In this document: one piece after another, positions 33,403 through 42,191 of the stretch | Position numbering within the stretch: the first letter of the stretch is position 1 | Layout of the letters: each line of letters opens with the position of its first letter | Assembly (NCBI GenBank): GCA_038238915.1 | Contig: JBBSFH010000002.1 | Location: 62,001-126,000 of the forward strand | Direction of reading: 5' to 3' | DNA from: JAVVHE01 sp038238915 | GTDB taxonomy: Bacteria; Pseudomonadota; Alphaproteobacteria; Sphingomonadales; Sphingomonadaceae | Length of the DNA stretch: 64,000 nt | Translations under genes and position numbers: made by a program | The notes under the pieces: generated by a model | Told to the model about the DNA's origin: nothing | Seen by the model: the letters and a program-made list of their open reading frames with translations, nothing else | Databases searched by the model: none

Positions 33403-34797
33403 TCACGCGTGGATCGGCTTGCCCGTCACCGCCATCGCGGCTTCCTTCATCGCTTCGGAATGCGTGGGATGCGCGTGGCAGGTGAGCGCGATGTCCTCAC
33501 TCGATGCGCCGAACTCCATCGCCTGCGCGGCCTGCGCGATCATCGTGCCCGCGAGCACGCCGATGATATGGACGCCAAGTACCCGGTCGGTCTCGGCGTG
33601 TGCGAGGATTTTCACGAAGCCGTCGGTCTCGCGGTTGGTCTTGGCGCGACTGTTGGCGGCGAAGGGGAATTTGCCGACCTTGTAGGCGATGCCGGCCGCC
33701 TTCAGCTCCTCCTCGGTCTGCCCCACCGTGCCCACTTCGGGCGCGGTGTAGACGACCGCGGGGATCACCGCGTGGTTCACGATGCCGACCTTGCCTGCGA
33801 TATTGTCCGCGCACGCCAGCCCCTCGTCCTCGGCCTTGTGCGCGAGCATCGGGCCGTCGATCACGTCGCCGATCGCCCAGACGCCGGGCACGCTGGTGCG
33901 GAAGCTGTGCGTATCGACGGGGATGCCGGTGCGCGGATCGGCGATCAGGCCGATCGCTTCGAGGTTGAGGCCGTCCACATTCTTGCGGCGGCCGACCGCG
34001 ACGAGGACGTGGCTGCATGCGATCTCTTCTGCCGCGCCGCCCGCTGCGGGTTCCACCGTGACGACCGCGCCGGTGCCGTCGCGGCGCACGCCGGTAACCT
34101 TGGTGGCGGTGCGCAGGATCATGCCCTGCCTGGTCAGGATTTTTGCGAACTCGGTGGCGATCTCGACATCCATCGCGGGCACGATGCGCGGGGCATATTC
34201 CAGGACGGTCACCTTCGCGCCAAGGCGGCGGTAGACGCTGCCCATCTCCAGCCCGATGTAGCCGCCGCCGATCACCACCAGATGCTCGGGGATAGTCTTG
34301 AAACTCAGTGCCTCGGTCGAGGATACGATGACTTCGCCGTCCAGCTCCATGCCGGGCAGCGTCATGACTTCGGAGCCGGTGGCGATGACGATGTTGTCAG
34401 CCGTGATCTTGCGATCCCCGACCTGGACCGTATGCGCGTCCACGAACGACGCGGCACCCTGCACCCATTCGACCTTGTATTTCTTGAACAGGAACGCGAC
34501 CCCACCGGTCAGTTCCCTGACCGCCTTGTGCTTCTCCGCCTGCATCTGCGGCCAATCGAGTTCGACCCCCGAAAATTTCAGCCCGAACTTGGCGAGGCTG
34601 CCATCGTGCGCGTGTTCGTACAACTCGCTGGCGTGCAGCAGCGCCTTCGAAGGGATGCAGCCCACATTGAGGCAGGTGCCCCCCAGCGTCGCGCGCTTCT
34701 CGATGCACGCGGTGCGCAGCCCGTTCTGCGCCGCACGGATCGCCGCCACATAGCCGCCGGGGCCGCCGCCGATCACAACGCAATCATAGTCCGCCAT
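33403..34797 (-). CDS. lpdA: Dihydrolipoyl dehydrogenase (E3)
   Basis: 464 residues. FAD-binding GGGPGGYVAAIRAAQ at 9-23, redox disulfide GGTCLNVGCIPSK at 39-51, NAD-binding VVIGGGYIGLEMGSVYRRLG near 180, second FAD motif VWAIGDVIDGPMLAHKAEDEG near 310, and the C-terminal catalytic pair in HAHPTHSEAMKEAA. It reoxidises dihydrolipoamide in 2-oxoacid dehydrogenase complexes or the glycine system. It stands apart from E1/E2 genes, so its partner complex cannot be read from context. Confidence 0.97.
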   Translation of the reverse strand: MADYDCVVIGGGPGGYVAAIRAAQNGLRTACIEKRATLGGTCLNVGCIPSKALLHASELYEHAHDGSLAKFGLKFSGVELDWPQMQAEKHKAVRELTGGVAFLFKKYKVEWVQGAASFVDAHTVQVGDRKITADNIVIATGSEVMTLPGMELDGEVIVSSTEALSFKTIPEHLVVIGGGYIGLEMGSVYRRLGAKVTVLEYAPRIVPAMDVEIATEFAKILTRQGMILRTATKVTGVRRDGTGAVVTVEPAAGGAAEEIACSHVLVAVGRRKNVDGLNLEAIGLIADPRTGIPVDTHSFRTSVPGVWAIGDVIDGPMLAHKAEDEGLACADNIAGKVGIVNHAVIPAVVYTAPEVGTVGQTEEELKAAGIAYKVGKFPFAANSRAKTNRETDGFVKILAHAETDRVLGVHIIGVLAGTMIAQAAQAMEFGASSEDIALTCHAHPTHSEAMKEAAMAVTGKPIHA

Positions 34798-34859
34798 TGA
34801 AAATCCTGCCTGTCCAATATGGTTGTCAGGTAGCGACCGGCCCGTCGGCGCGAAAGGGC

Positions 34860-35492
34860 TTACCCGCTGATCGCGCTCGCTACGATATTGAGCGCCAGCG
34901 CGAGCACGCCCAGGTTGAAGAAGAATGCGATCACACAGTGCAACATCACCCGGCGGCGCATCACGCGCGAGGTAGCGGGCACGTCGGACACCTGATAGGC
35001 CATGCCGAGGTTGAAGGCGAAATAGGCGAAATCCCAGTAATCGGGTTCGTCACAGTGCGGAAAATCGAGACCACCGCTGTCCTCGCCCTCGTCGCTCTTG
35101 TCGTAGTAAACATGCGCGTAGTGAAGTGTGTAGATGAAATTGCCGAAGAACCACGCCATCACCAGCGTGGCGACCGGGAACGCGATGTCGAGCCCGCTCA
35201 TCCCCTTGGGTTTCAGCTCGAGACCCACCGTCACCAGGATCACGCCTGTCAGCACGGCGGCGATGGTCAACAGCGCGGCGCGGCCCTCGTCATTCTCGGC
35301 CGCGCGTGCGCGGATATCGTCGGCGTTGGCGCGGTGCATCACGCGCCACATCCACGCGATGTAACCGAGCGCGGAGATATCGAACCCTGCGCTGATCGCG
35401 CGCGCGCCGCCCAGAGGACGCCAGAGCACGGCAGTGAGCACGCACAGCAGCGCAGCAAAGACGATGAAACGGGGGTGGGAGACTCGTGCCAT
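34860..35492 (-). CDS. DUF1345 membrane protein
   Basis: 210 residues with about five transmembrane helices (10-30, 35-55, 75-95, 105-125, 185-208). FGNFIYTLHYAHVYYDKSDE followed by LDFPHCDEPDYWDFAYFAFNLGMAYQVSDVPATSR is the DUF1345 signature. Function unknown. ATG 35492 agrees with the hydrophobic N-terminus; the reading frame is open much further upstream only because of GC bias. It is divergent from the acyl-CoA dehydrogenase. Confidence 0.88.
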   Translation of the reverse strand: MARVSHPRFIVFAALLCVLTAVLWRPLGGARAISAGFDISALGYIAWMWRVMHRANADDIRARAAENDEGRAALLTIAAVLTGVILVTVGLELKPKGMSGLDIAFPVATLVMAWFFGNFIYTLHYAHVYYDKSDEGEDSGGLDFPHCDEPDYWDFAYFAFNLGMAYQVSDVPATSRVMRRRVMLHCVIAFFFNLGVLALALNIVASAISG

Positions 35493-35549
35493 GGACAAGC
35501 CCCTGCTTGGCCGCGCATCACCGCGCGCGTCAACCCGCGAGGCAAGCCC

Positions 35550-36800
35550 ATGGATTTCACCCTCTCCCCCCGACAGGCCGATTATCGGGACCGCGTGCGC
35601 GCGTTCATGGCCGAGCATGTGCTCCCCGCCGAGTATCGCTACCTTAGCGAAGCCGCCGAGGGCGCGCGCTGGAAGGTGCTGCCGGTGATCGAGGAGCTCA
35701 AACCGCTCGCGAGGGCGGCGGGGCTGTGGAACCTGTTCATGCCGCCCGCCTCGATGCCGCGCGATGGCTTCGCGTTTGAGGGGCCGGGCCTCACCAATCT
35801 TGAATATGCGCTGTGCGCCGAGGAGATGGGGCGGCTGCACTGGGCGAGCGAGGTGTTCAACTGCTCCGCACCCGACACGGGTAATATGGAGGTGTTCGCG
35901 CGCTACGGGACGGCGGCGCAGAAGGAGGCGTGGCTGCGGCCTTTGATGAACGGGGAGATACGCTCGGCGTTCCTGATGACCGAACCTGCCGTGGCAAGCT
36001 CGGACGCGACCAACATCGAGACTAGCATCCGCCGCGACGGAGACGACTATGTGATCAACGGTCGCAAATGGTGGTCGAGCGGGGTTGGCGATCCGCGCTG
36101 CAAGATCGCCGTCGTCATGGGCAAGACCGATCCCTCCGCGGCCAAGCATCTCCAGCAGAGCCAAATCCTCGTGCCGCTCGACACGCCCGGCGTCCATGTC
36201 GAGCGGATGCTCGACGTGTTCGGCTATGACGACGCGCCGCACGGGCACGCCGAAGTGCTGCTGAAAGACGTGCGCGTCCCCGCCGCCAACATCGTGCTCG
36301 GCGAGGGGCGCGGCTTCGAGATCGCGCAGGGACGGCTCGGGCCGGGGCGCATCCACCATTGCATGCGCACGATCGGGGCAGCGGAGGCGGCGCTCGAGAA
36401 GATGGTGCGTCGGCTGCTGACGCGCGAGGCGTTCGGGCGACGGATCGCGGACTTCAGCGTGTGGGAAGAGCGCGTGGCGCGCGCGCGGATCGATATCGAG
36501 ATGACCCGCCTGCTGTGCCTGAAGGCGGCGGACGTGATGGACCGCGCGGGCAATAAGGAGGCGAGGGCCGAGATCGCGATGATCAAGGTCCAGGCTCCGA
36601 TGATGGCGCTGCAGGTGATCGACGATGCGATCCAGGCGCACGGCGGCGGGGGAGTCAGTGGCGATTTTGGGCTGGCGAAGGATTATGCGGGCATCCGCAC
36701 GCTGCGCCTCGCCGACGGGCCGGACGAGGTCCACAACCGCACCATCGCGCGCATCGAGTTCGCGCGTGTCGCCCCCAATAGCGCGCGCGCGCCGGGTTAG
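35550..36800 (+). CDS. Acyl-CoA dehydrogenase
   Basis: 416 residues from ATG 35550 (MDFTLSPRQADYRDRVRAFM). Family motifs: FLMTEPAVASSDATNIETSI (flavin/substrate loop), NGRKWWSSGVGDPRCKI, and the C-terminal TREAFGRRIADFSVWEERVA, QAHGGGGVSGDFGLAKDYAG, RLADGPDEVHNRTIARIE. The last two follow the ACAD11-like subgroup. It oxidises acyl-CoA to enoyl-CoA with FAD in the cytoplasm. Chain-length preference is not readable. It runs towards leuB on the other strand, 20 bases away. Confidence 0.93.
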   Translation: MDFTLSPRQADYRDRVRAFMAEHVLPAEYRYLSEAAEGARWKVLPVIEELKPLARAAGLWNLFMPPASMPRDGFAFEGPGLTNLEYALCAEEMGRLHWASEVFNCSAPDTGNMEVFARYGTAAQKEAWLRPLMNGEIRSAFLMTEPAVASSDATNIETSIRRDGDDYVINGRKWWSSGVGDPRCKIAVVMGKTDPSAAKHLQQSQILVPLDTPGVHVERMLDVFGYDDAPHGHAEVLLKDVRVPAANIVLGEGRGFEIAQGRLGPGRIHHCMRTIGAAEAALEKMVRRLLTREAFGRRIADFSVWEERVARARIDIEMTRLLCLKAADVMDRAGNKEARAEIAMIKVQAPMMALQVIDDAIQAHGGGGVSGDFGLAKDYAGIRTLRLADGPDEVHNRTIARIEFARVAPNSARAPG

Positions 36801-36820
36801 GGGGGCGCGTGCCTAGGCGT

Positions 36821-37891
36821 TCAGCCCAAGCGTTCGAGGATCGCCGTGCCCATCGCCGCCGTGCCGACGCGCCGCGATCCGCCCGCCAGATCGCTGGTGC
36901 GAAACCCGTGCGTTAGCGTCGCCTCGACCGCCGCCTCGACGCGCGCCGCGAGGTCGGCTCGGCCAAAGCTGTGCCGCAGCGCCATCGCCAGGCTGAGCAC
37001 CGCAGCGCACGGGTTCGCCGCATCCTGCCCCGCGATTTCCGGAGCGGAGCCGTGAATCGGCTCGTACAGGCCCGGCGTCGGGCCGATGCCGAGCGCGGCC
37101 GACGGCAGCATTCCGAGCGACCCGGCGATCATCGCGGCGGCGTCTGAAAGCACGTCGCCAAACAGATTGTCGGTCAGGATCACGTCGAAATCGGTCGGCC
37201 TGCGGGTGAGCGCCATCGCGCACGCGTCCGCGTACATGTGATCGAGCGCGACATGCGCGAATTCGGCGGCGTGTAGCGCGGTCACCTCCTCGCGCCAGAG
37301 CACGCCCGATTCCATGACGTTGGCCTTGTCCACCGAGGTGACTTTGCCGCGCCGGGTTTCCGCGAGACGGAATGCCGCGCGCGCGACGCGCACAATCTCG
37401 GCGCTGGTGTAGACCTGCGTATCAAATCCGCGTCGTCCGCCGCCGGGCAGCGGCTCGATCCCGCGCGGCTCGCCGAAATAGACGCCGCCGGTGAGTTCGC
37501 GCACGAACACCAGATCCGCGCCGCGCACGGTTTGGGGCTTGTATGGTGTGGCGTCTTCGAGCGCGGGCCAGCAGCGGACGGGCCTTAGGTTGGCGAACAG
37601 TTCGAGTTCGCGACGCAGACGAAGAAGACCCCGTTCGGGGCGAACTGTGCGCGGCACCCCGGCCCATTTCGGCCCGCCGACCGCGCCCATCAGGACCGCG
37701 TCGGCTGCACGCGCCTGCGCGAAGGCTGCGTCGGTCAGCGGCGTGCCATGCGCATCGATCGACGCGCCGCCGAACGCAGCCTCCTCGATATCGAGCGCCA
37801 GGCCCTGCGAAATCAGCCTCTCGGCGACCGCGCGCGCGACGGCGGTGACTTCGGGGCCGATGCCGTCGCCGGGAAGCAGGAGAAGTTTCAT
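36821..37891 (-). CDS. leuB: 3-isopropylmalate dehydrogenase
   Basis: 356 residues. It starts MKLLLLPGDGIGPEV, has the substrate-binding Arg set in RPERGLLRLRRELELFANLRP, TGGVYFGEPRG, the Lys/Asp active site VTSVDKANVMESGVLWREEV and DFDVILTDNLFGDVLSDAAAM, plus the NAD-binding EPIHGSAPEIAGQDAANP. It catalyses the third step of leucine synthesis. ATG 37891 lies in an ATGA overlap with the leuD stop, preferred over the in-frame ATG at 37906. It is the last gene of the operon. Confidence 0.96.
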   Translation of the reverse strand: MKLLLLPGDGIGPEVTAVARAVAERLISQGLALDIEEAAFGGASIDAHGTPLTDAAFAQARAADAVLMGAVGGPKWAGVPRTVRPERGLLRLRRELELFANLRPVRCWPALEDATPYKPQTVRGADLVFVRELTGGVYFGEPRGIEPLPGGGRRGFDTQVYTSAEIVRVARAAFRLAETRRGKVTSVDKANVMESGVLWREEVTALHAAEFAHVALDHMYADACAMALTRRPTDFDVILTDNLFGDVLSDAAAMIAGSLGMLPSAALGIGPTPGLYEPIHGSAPEIAGQDAANPCAAVLSLAMALRHSFGRADLAARVEAAVEATLTHGFRTSDLAGGSRRVGTAAMGTAILERLG

Positions 37892-38475
37892 GCGGGGACG
37901 GTCCATGGTTTTTCGCGCGCGAGGCGTGTCTCGTAGGCGGCAATCGCGGGGGCGGCGGCGAGCGTCAATGCGATTTCATCGGTGCCGCGCAGCAGGCATT
38001 CGCGGCGAAAGGGGTCCATCGGGAAGGTAAAGCGGTCTTGGAAGGGGGTGGTGACGACCTGGTTTTCAAGATCGACGGTGATGGGGACTTCGGGAGCGAT
38101 CGCCATGAGCCGATCGATTTGCGCTTGCGGCAGTTGGACAAGGAGCAGGCCGTTCTTGAAAGCGTTGCCTGCAAAGATGTCGGCGAAGCTCGGTGCAATG
38201 ACCACGCGGATGCCCATGTCAGCCAGCGCCCACGGCGCGTGTTCGCGGCTGGAACCGCAGCCGAAATTGTCGCCCGCGATGAGGATGGGGGCATGCTGGT
38301 GGCGAGGCTGATCGAAGATGTTGGCGGGATCTTGCCGGAGCGTATCGAAGGCGTGGCGGCCGAGGCCGGTGCGCGTGACGGTCTTGAGGAAGCGCGCGGG
38401 GATGATGACGTCGGTATCGACGTTGGCCTGTCCGAACGGGATGGCGGTGCCGGTGACGATTGAGACTGGGGTCAT
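37888..38475 (-). CDS. leuD: 3-isopropylmalate dehydratase small subunit
   Basis: 195 residues. It opens GTAIPFGQANVDTDVIIPARFLK and has the swivelling-domain motif GDNFGCGSSREHAPWAL, with VVIAPSFADIFAGNAFKNGLL. With LeuC it isomerises 2-isopropylmalate to 3-isopropylmalate. The ATG overlaps the leuC stop (ATGA) and its stop overlaps the leuB start. Normal family length. Confidence 0.96.
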   Translation of the reverse strand: MTPVSIVTGTAIPFGQANVDTDVIIPARFLKTVTRTGLGRHAFDTLRQDPANIFDQPRHQHAPILIAGDNFGCGSSREHAPWALADMGIRVVIAPSFADIFAGNAFKNGLLLVQLPQAQIDRLMAIAPEVPITVDLENQVVTTPFQDRFTFPMDPFRRECLLRGTDEIALTLAAAPAIAAYETRLAREKPWTVPA

Positions 38476-39878
38476 GCGGCCACCATCTGGCGAACGTCGG
38501 TCAGGCGGCCGGTGATCGCGGCGGCGGCCGCCATCGCAGGCGACATGAGGTGAGTGCGTGCGCCGGGGCCCTGGCGGCCGACGAAGTTGCGATTCGACGT
38601 GGACGCGCAACGTTCGCCCGGCGGCACCTTGTCGGGGTTCATGCCGAGGCAGGCCGAGCAGCCGGGTTCGCGCCATTCGAAGCCCGCGTCGAGGAAGATG
38701 CGGTCCAGCCCCTCGGCCTCGGCCTGGCGTTTGACCGCGCCCGATCCGGGGACCGCGAGCGCCTGTGCGATGTTGGCGGCGATGTGGCGGCCCGCGAGTA
38801 CGGCGGCGGCGGCGCGCAGATCCTCGATGCGGCTGTTGGTGCAACTGCCCAGGAAGATGTGCTGGACGGGAACGTCTTCGAGCCGCTCGCCCGCGCTCAG
38901 CCCCATATAGGCCAGCGCGGCCTCGACCGAGGCACGCTTGGCGGGATCGGCGTAGTCGGCGGGGGAGGGTACGCGTCCCGTGATCGCGGCGACATCCTCG
39001 GGGCTGGTGCCCCAGCTGACGAGCGGGGCGATGGCGGCGGCGTCGATGGTGGCGGTGGCGTCGTAGGTCGCGCCGGGGTCGGCTGGGAGCGTGCGCCAGT
39101 ACGCCTCCGCCTGCGCCCACGCATCGCCCGCGGGCGCGTGGCGGCGACCGTGGAGGTAGGCGTAAGTAGCCTCGTCCGGCGCGACCATGCCCGCGCGCGC
39201 GCCTGCCTCGATCGCCATGTTGGCGATCGTCATGCGGCCCTCGATGCTGAGATCGCGGATCGCCTGGCCGGTATATTCGATCACATGCCCGGTCGCGCCG
39301 CCGGTGCCGAGTTGGCCGACGATGGCGAGCGCGATGTCTTTGGCGGTAATGCCAAAACCGGTCGCGCCCGCGATACGCACCTCCATCGTGCGCGCGGGGC
39401 GGAGCCAGAGCGTCTGCGTGGCGAGCACATGTTCGACCTCGGACGTGCCGATCCCAAACGCGAGCGCGCCCAATGCGCCGTGCGTGGCGGTGTGGCTGTC
39501 CCCGCACACGATCGTGAGGCCGGGCAGCGTGTAGCCCAGTTCGGGGCCGATCACGTGGACGATGCCCTGATCGGGGTGGTGGCGGCCCATCAGTTTGACG
39601 CCGAAATCGCGGGTGTTGGTATCGAGCGCCGCCAGTTGCGCGGCGCTCTCGGCGTCGGGTGCGCCGGGCGTGGTGGGGACGTTGTGATCGGCGGTGGCGA
39701 TGGTGAGATCGGGGCGATGGACGGGGCGGTTCGCGAGGCGGAGGCCGTCGAACGCCTGCGGGGAGGTGACCTCGTGGACGAGGTGGCGATCGATCCAGAT
39801 CAGGCACTGACCGTCGGCGCGACGCTCGATGACGTGCGCGTCCCAGACCTTTTGGTAGAGGGTGCGGGGCGGGGTCAT
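38472..39878 (-). CDS. leuC: 3-isopropylmalate dehydratase large subunit
   Basis: 468 residues. MTPPRTLYQKVWDAHVIERR is the usual start. TATADHNVPT-like IATADHNVPTT, GDSHTATHGALGALAFGIGTSEVEHVLATQ, and three Fe-S cysteines in FLGSCTNSRIED and PGCSACLGMNPD are present. The ATG at 39878 lies in an ATGA overlap with the upstream hepT-like stop, so ribosomes finishing the toxin are placed to start LeuC. A long open frame on the opposite strand is an artefact. Confidence 0.96.
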   Translation of the reverse strand: MTPPRTLYQKVWDAHVIERRADGQCLIWIDRHLVHEVTSPQAFDGLRLANRPVHRPDLTIATADHNVPTTPGAPDAESAAQLAALDTNTRDFGVKLMGRHHPDQGIVHVIGPELGYTLPGLTIVCGDSHTATHGALGALAFGIGTSEVEHVLATQTLWLRPARTMEVRIAGATGFGITAKDIALAIVGQLGTGGATGHVIEYTGQAIRDLSIEGRMTIANMAIEAGARAGMVAPDEATYAYLHGRRHAPAGDAWAQAEAYWRTLPADPGATYDATATIDAAAIAPLVSWGTSPEDVAAITGRVPSPADYADPAKRASVEAALAYMGLSAGERLEDVPVQHIFLGSCTNSRIEDLRAAAAVLAGRHIAANIAQALAVPGSGAVKRQAEAEGLDRIFLDAGFEWREPGCSACLGMNPDKVPPGERCASTSNRNFVGRQGPGARTHLMSPAMAAAAAITGRLTDVRQMVAA

Positions 39879-40216
39879 AACTGGCTTTCGGCGATGATGG
39901 CGCGGCAGGCGGCGGCGAGCGGCGGGAGGGAGTTGATCGCGGTTTCCCAAAGCACGGACGGCTTCGTCCCGAGATAGTCATGCGCGAGCCGATTGCGCAT
40001 TCCTGCGATGAGTTGCCAGGGAACATCGGCCGCCAGCGCGCGCGCTTCGGGTGCGAGCGTTCCGGCAGCCTCGCCGATGTGGAGCAGGCGGAAGGCAACC
40101 GCATCCTGCGCGTCTTCGTCCTCAAGGAATGTCACTCGGTCCATACGCGCGAGCGTGCGGTCGATCAGGGCGACCAATTCGATGATGTCGCGCGCGCTGC
40201 GCGCCGATGCGCGCAT
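39875..40216 (-). CDS. hepT: HepT-like HEPN ribonuclease toxin (DUF86)
   Basis: 113 residues. All-helical HEPN fold with the catalytic and modification motif R-x4-H-x-Y at Arg74, His79, Tyr81 (RNRLAHDY), preceded by AFRLLHIGEAAGTL. HepT toxins are RNases that MntA silences by adding AMP to the motif Tyr. All three key residues are present, so the toxin looks intact. ATG 40216 shares a base with the mntA stop (TGATG); its stop overlaps leuC (ATGA). Its place inside the leucine operon is unusual. Confidence 0.9.
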   Translation of the reverse strand: MRASARSARDIIELVALIDRTLARMDRVTFLEDEDAQDAVAFRLLHIGEAAGTLAPEARALAADVPWQLIAGMRNRLAHDYLGTKPSVLWETAINSLPPLAAACRAIIAESQL

Positions 40217-40512
40217 CAGAACACCCGAACGCGGTCGCGCTCGACCGATTCGCGGACCCATCGACGAAGACCGCCGACCGATCCGAGGTCGACGTCCCGA
40301 CCGACAATCTCGGCCAACCGCTCCTGCAGCGCGATCTGGTGGAGCAGCGTGAACCCCCGTTCCTCGCCGAGATCGAACAGCAGATCGACATCGGAGTCGT
40401 CGCGCGCTTCATCGCGCGCGGTCGAGCCGAACAGATAAAGCGTGTTGACCCCGGTCGCCCGCAGTTCCGCCTCATGCGCGCGCAGCTTCGCCAGCGCCTC
40501 GTCGCGCCTCAC
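40216..40512 (-). CDS. mntA: MntA-like nucleotidyltransferase antitoxin
   Basis: 98 residues from GTG 40512. The minimal nucleotidyltransferase motif GS-x10-DxD is perfect: Gly29-Ser30 then Asp41-Val-Asp43 (YLFGSTARDEARDDSDVDLL). MntA-type antitoxins neutralise HepT by tyrosine AMPylation. The C-terminal part VDLGSVGGLRRWVRESVERD matches this group. GTG overlaps the leuA stop (GTGA). The order antitoxin then toxin is normal for this system. Confidence 0.9.
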   Translation of the reverse strand: MRRDEALAKLRAHEAELRATGVNTLYLFGSTARDEARDDSDVDLLFDLGEERGFTLLHQIALQERLAEIVGRDVDLGSVGGLRRWVRESVERDRVRVF

Positions 40513-42053
40513 GCCGCCACCTCCACGCCCACTGCGCTGCGGCCGCGTTTGACGGCGAGTTTGTTCAGCGCGTGGATATACGCCCGCCCCGCCGCGACCA
40601 TCGTATCGACGTCCGCGCCCTGGCCGACCACGGTGCGCCCGTTCTCGGACAATCGCACCGAGACCTGCGCCTGCGCGTCGGTCCCCTCGGTCACCGCGTG
40701 GACGTCGAAGCGATCGAGTTCGGCGTCGCCGTGGGGCACGAGCGCGCGGATCGCCTTGAACAGCGCGTCCACCGGGCCGTTGCCGCGCATGACGCAGGTG
40801 CGTTCCTCGCCATCGACCGATAGTGTGAGGATCGCGCGCTGCGGCCCGCGCGTGCCGCTCAGGATTTCAAGATCGAGAAGCCGCACCCGCTCGGCGACAT
40901 GGCCGACCTCGTCGTCGACAAGCGCGACGATATCCTCGTCGAACACATGCTTCTTCGCGTCGGCGAGCGCCTTGAAGCGGACGAAGGCGTCCTGGAAAGC
41001 GTTGTCGCCCAACTCGTAGCCGAGCGCGGACAGCTTGTCCCGAAACGCCGCGCGACCCGAATGCTTGCCCAAAACCAGCGAAGACTTCACCAGCCCGACG
41101 CTCTCGGGCGTCATGATTTCGTAGGTGCCCGCGTCCTTCAGCATGCCGTCCTGATGAATGCCGCTCTCGTGCGCGAACGCGTTGGCGCCGACGATCGCCT
41201 TGTTGGGCTGGACCTGGAAGCCGGTGACCGCCGAGACCAGCCGCGAGGCGCGCGCGATCTCGCTGGTGACGATCCGCGTGGTGAACGGCATCGCATCGTG
41301 GCGGACCCTGAGCGCCATCACGATTTCCTCGACCGCCGCGTTGCCCGCGCGTTCGCCGATGCCGTTGATCGTCGCCTCCACCTGCCGCGCGCCCGCCATC
41401 ACCGCAGCGAGCGTGTTGGCGACCGCCAGCCCCAGATCATTGTGGCAGTGAGTGGAGAAGACGGCGCTATCCGCATCGGGCACGCGGCCGATCACGTCGC
41501 GGAACATCGCGCCGTAGCTTTCGGGCGTGGCGTATCCTACCGTGTCGGGCAGGTTGATCGTGGTCGCGCCGTGCCGGATCGCGACCTCGACGGCGCGGCA
41601 CAGAAAATCGGGATCGGTGCGGGTTGCGTCCTCCGCCGACCACTCGACATCCTCGCAATAGCCGCGTGCGCGGGTAACCGAGGAGCGCACCGCATCCAGC
41701 ACCGCTCCGGGCTCCATCTTGAGTTTGACGCGCATGTGGAGCGGGGAGGTGCTGATGAAGGTGTGGATGCGTGGGCGGCGCGCGTCTTTCACGGCTTCCC
41801 ACGCGCGATCGATGTCGCCCGGCGACGAACGCGCGAGGCTGGCGACCACGGCGGTTTTCGCGGCCGCCGCAACCGCCTGGATCGCGGCGAAATCGCCTTC
41901 GGACGCGATGGCAAACCCCGCCTCGATAATATCCACCCCCATCGCTTCCAGTTGCGCGGCGATGCGGAGCTTCTCTTCGAGGTTCATCGAACAGCCCGGC
42001 GATTGTTCGCCGTCGCGCAGTGTGGTGTCGAAAATGCGGATCGTCTCGGTCAT
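40509..42053 (-). CDS. leuA: 2-isopropylmalate synthase
   Basis: 514 residues. The catalytic TIM barrel starts IRIFDTTLRDGEQSPGCSMN, with STHCHNDLGLAVANTLAAVMAGARQVEATINGIGERAGN (metal-binding HxH and GxGERAGN). The C-terminal regulatory domain is at about 395-514, so leucine feedback inhibition is expected. It makes 2-isopropylmalate from 2-oxoisovalerate and acetyl-CoA, the committed step. ATG 42053 matches the family start. A leader peptide region lies upstream and mntA overlaps its stop by 4 bases. Confidence 0.96.
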   Translation of the reverse strand: MTETIRIFDTTLRDGEQSPGCSMNLEEKLRIAAQLEAMGVDIIEAGFAIASEGDFAAIQAVAAAAKTAVVASLARSSPGDIDRAWEAVKDARRPRIHTFISTSPLHMRVKLKMEPGAVLDAVRSSVTRARGYCEDVEWSAEDATRTDPDFLCRAVEVAIRHGATTINLPDTVGYATPESYGAMFRDVIGRVPDADSAVFSTHCHNDLGLAVANTLAAVMAGARQVEATINGIGERAGNAAVEEIVMALRVRHDAMPFTTRIVTSEIARASRLVSAVTGFQVQPNKAIVGANAFAHESGIHQDGMLKDAGTYEIMTPESVGLVKSSLVLGKHSGRAAFRDKLSALGYELGDNAFQDAFVRFKALADAKKHVFDEDIVALVDDEVGHVAERVRLLDLEILSGTRGPQRAILTLSVDGEERTCVMRGNGPVDALFKAIRALVPHGDAELDRFDVHAVTEGTDAQAQVSVRLSENGRTVVGQGADVDTMVAAGRAYIHALNKLAVKRGRSAVGVEVAA

Positions 42054-42100
42054 GTGCGGTCCCTTGGCTGCGGTCCTTCGAAGGCCCTTAAGCGAGGGGA

Positions 42101-42148
42101 GCGCGCCCACCCGGACGCGCGGTCTTGCCGCCCGCGCCTAAGGGCGCG
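42101..42148 (-). promoter_or_regulatory. Putative leucine attenuator hairpins
   Basis: Between the leader peptide and leuA are three mutually exclusive stems (plus-strand coordinates): 42133-42138 with 42143-42148 (CGCGCC/GGCGCG, enclosing the leader stop codon); 42118-42122 with 42132-42136 (CGCGG/CCGCG); and 42101-42105 with 42116-42120 (GCGCG/CGCGC). This is the 1:2, 2:3, 3:4 layout of a ribosome-mediated attenuator. No T-run follows the last stem, so termination may be weak, Rho-aided or replaced by control of translation. Confidence 0.5.
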
Positions 42149-42191
42149 TAAGTCGAAGAAGGGGCAGACGGACGTTCATCCCGAACGTCAT
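42138..42191 (-). CDS. leuL: Leucine-rich leader peptide upstream of leuA
   Basis: A 17-codon open frame, MTFGMNVRLPLLRLTRP then TAG, ending 84 bases before leuA. An internal ATG at 42179 gives 13 residues. It holds four Leu codons in seven positions (CTG, CTT, CTT, CTT), well suited to ribosome stalling when Leu-tRNA is scarce. The ribosome-binding site is weak. The position, leucine content and the stop codon placed in a hairpin loop argue for a real leader, but it is small enough to arise by chance. Confidence 0.6.
   Translation of the reverse strand: MTFGMNVRLPLLRLTRP

Noticed and set aside
34797..35549. N-terminal extension of the acyl-CoA dehydrogenase frame
   Set aside because: The frame is open for 250 codons, but the family N-terminus MDFTLSPRQADYRDRV begins at 35550 and the extension is antisense to the DUF1345 gene.
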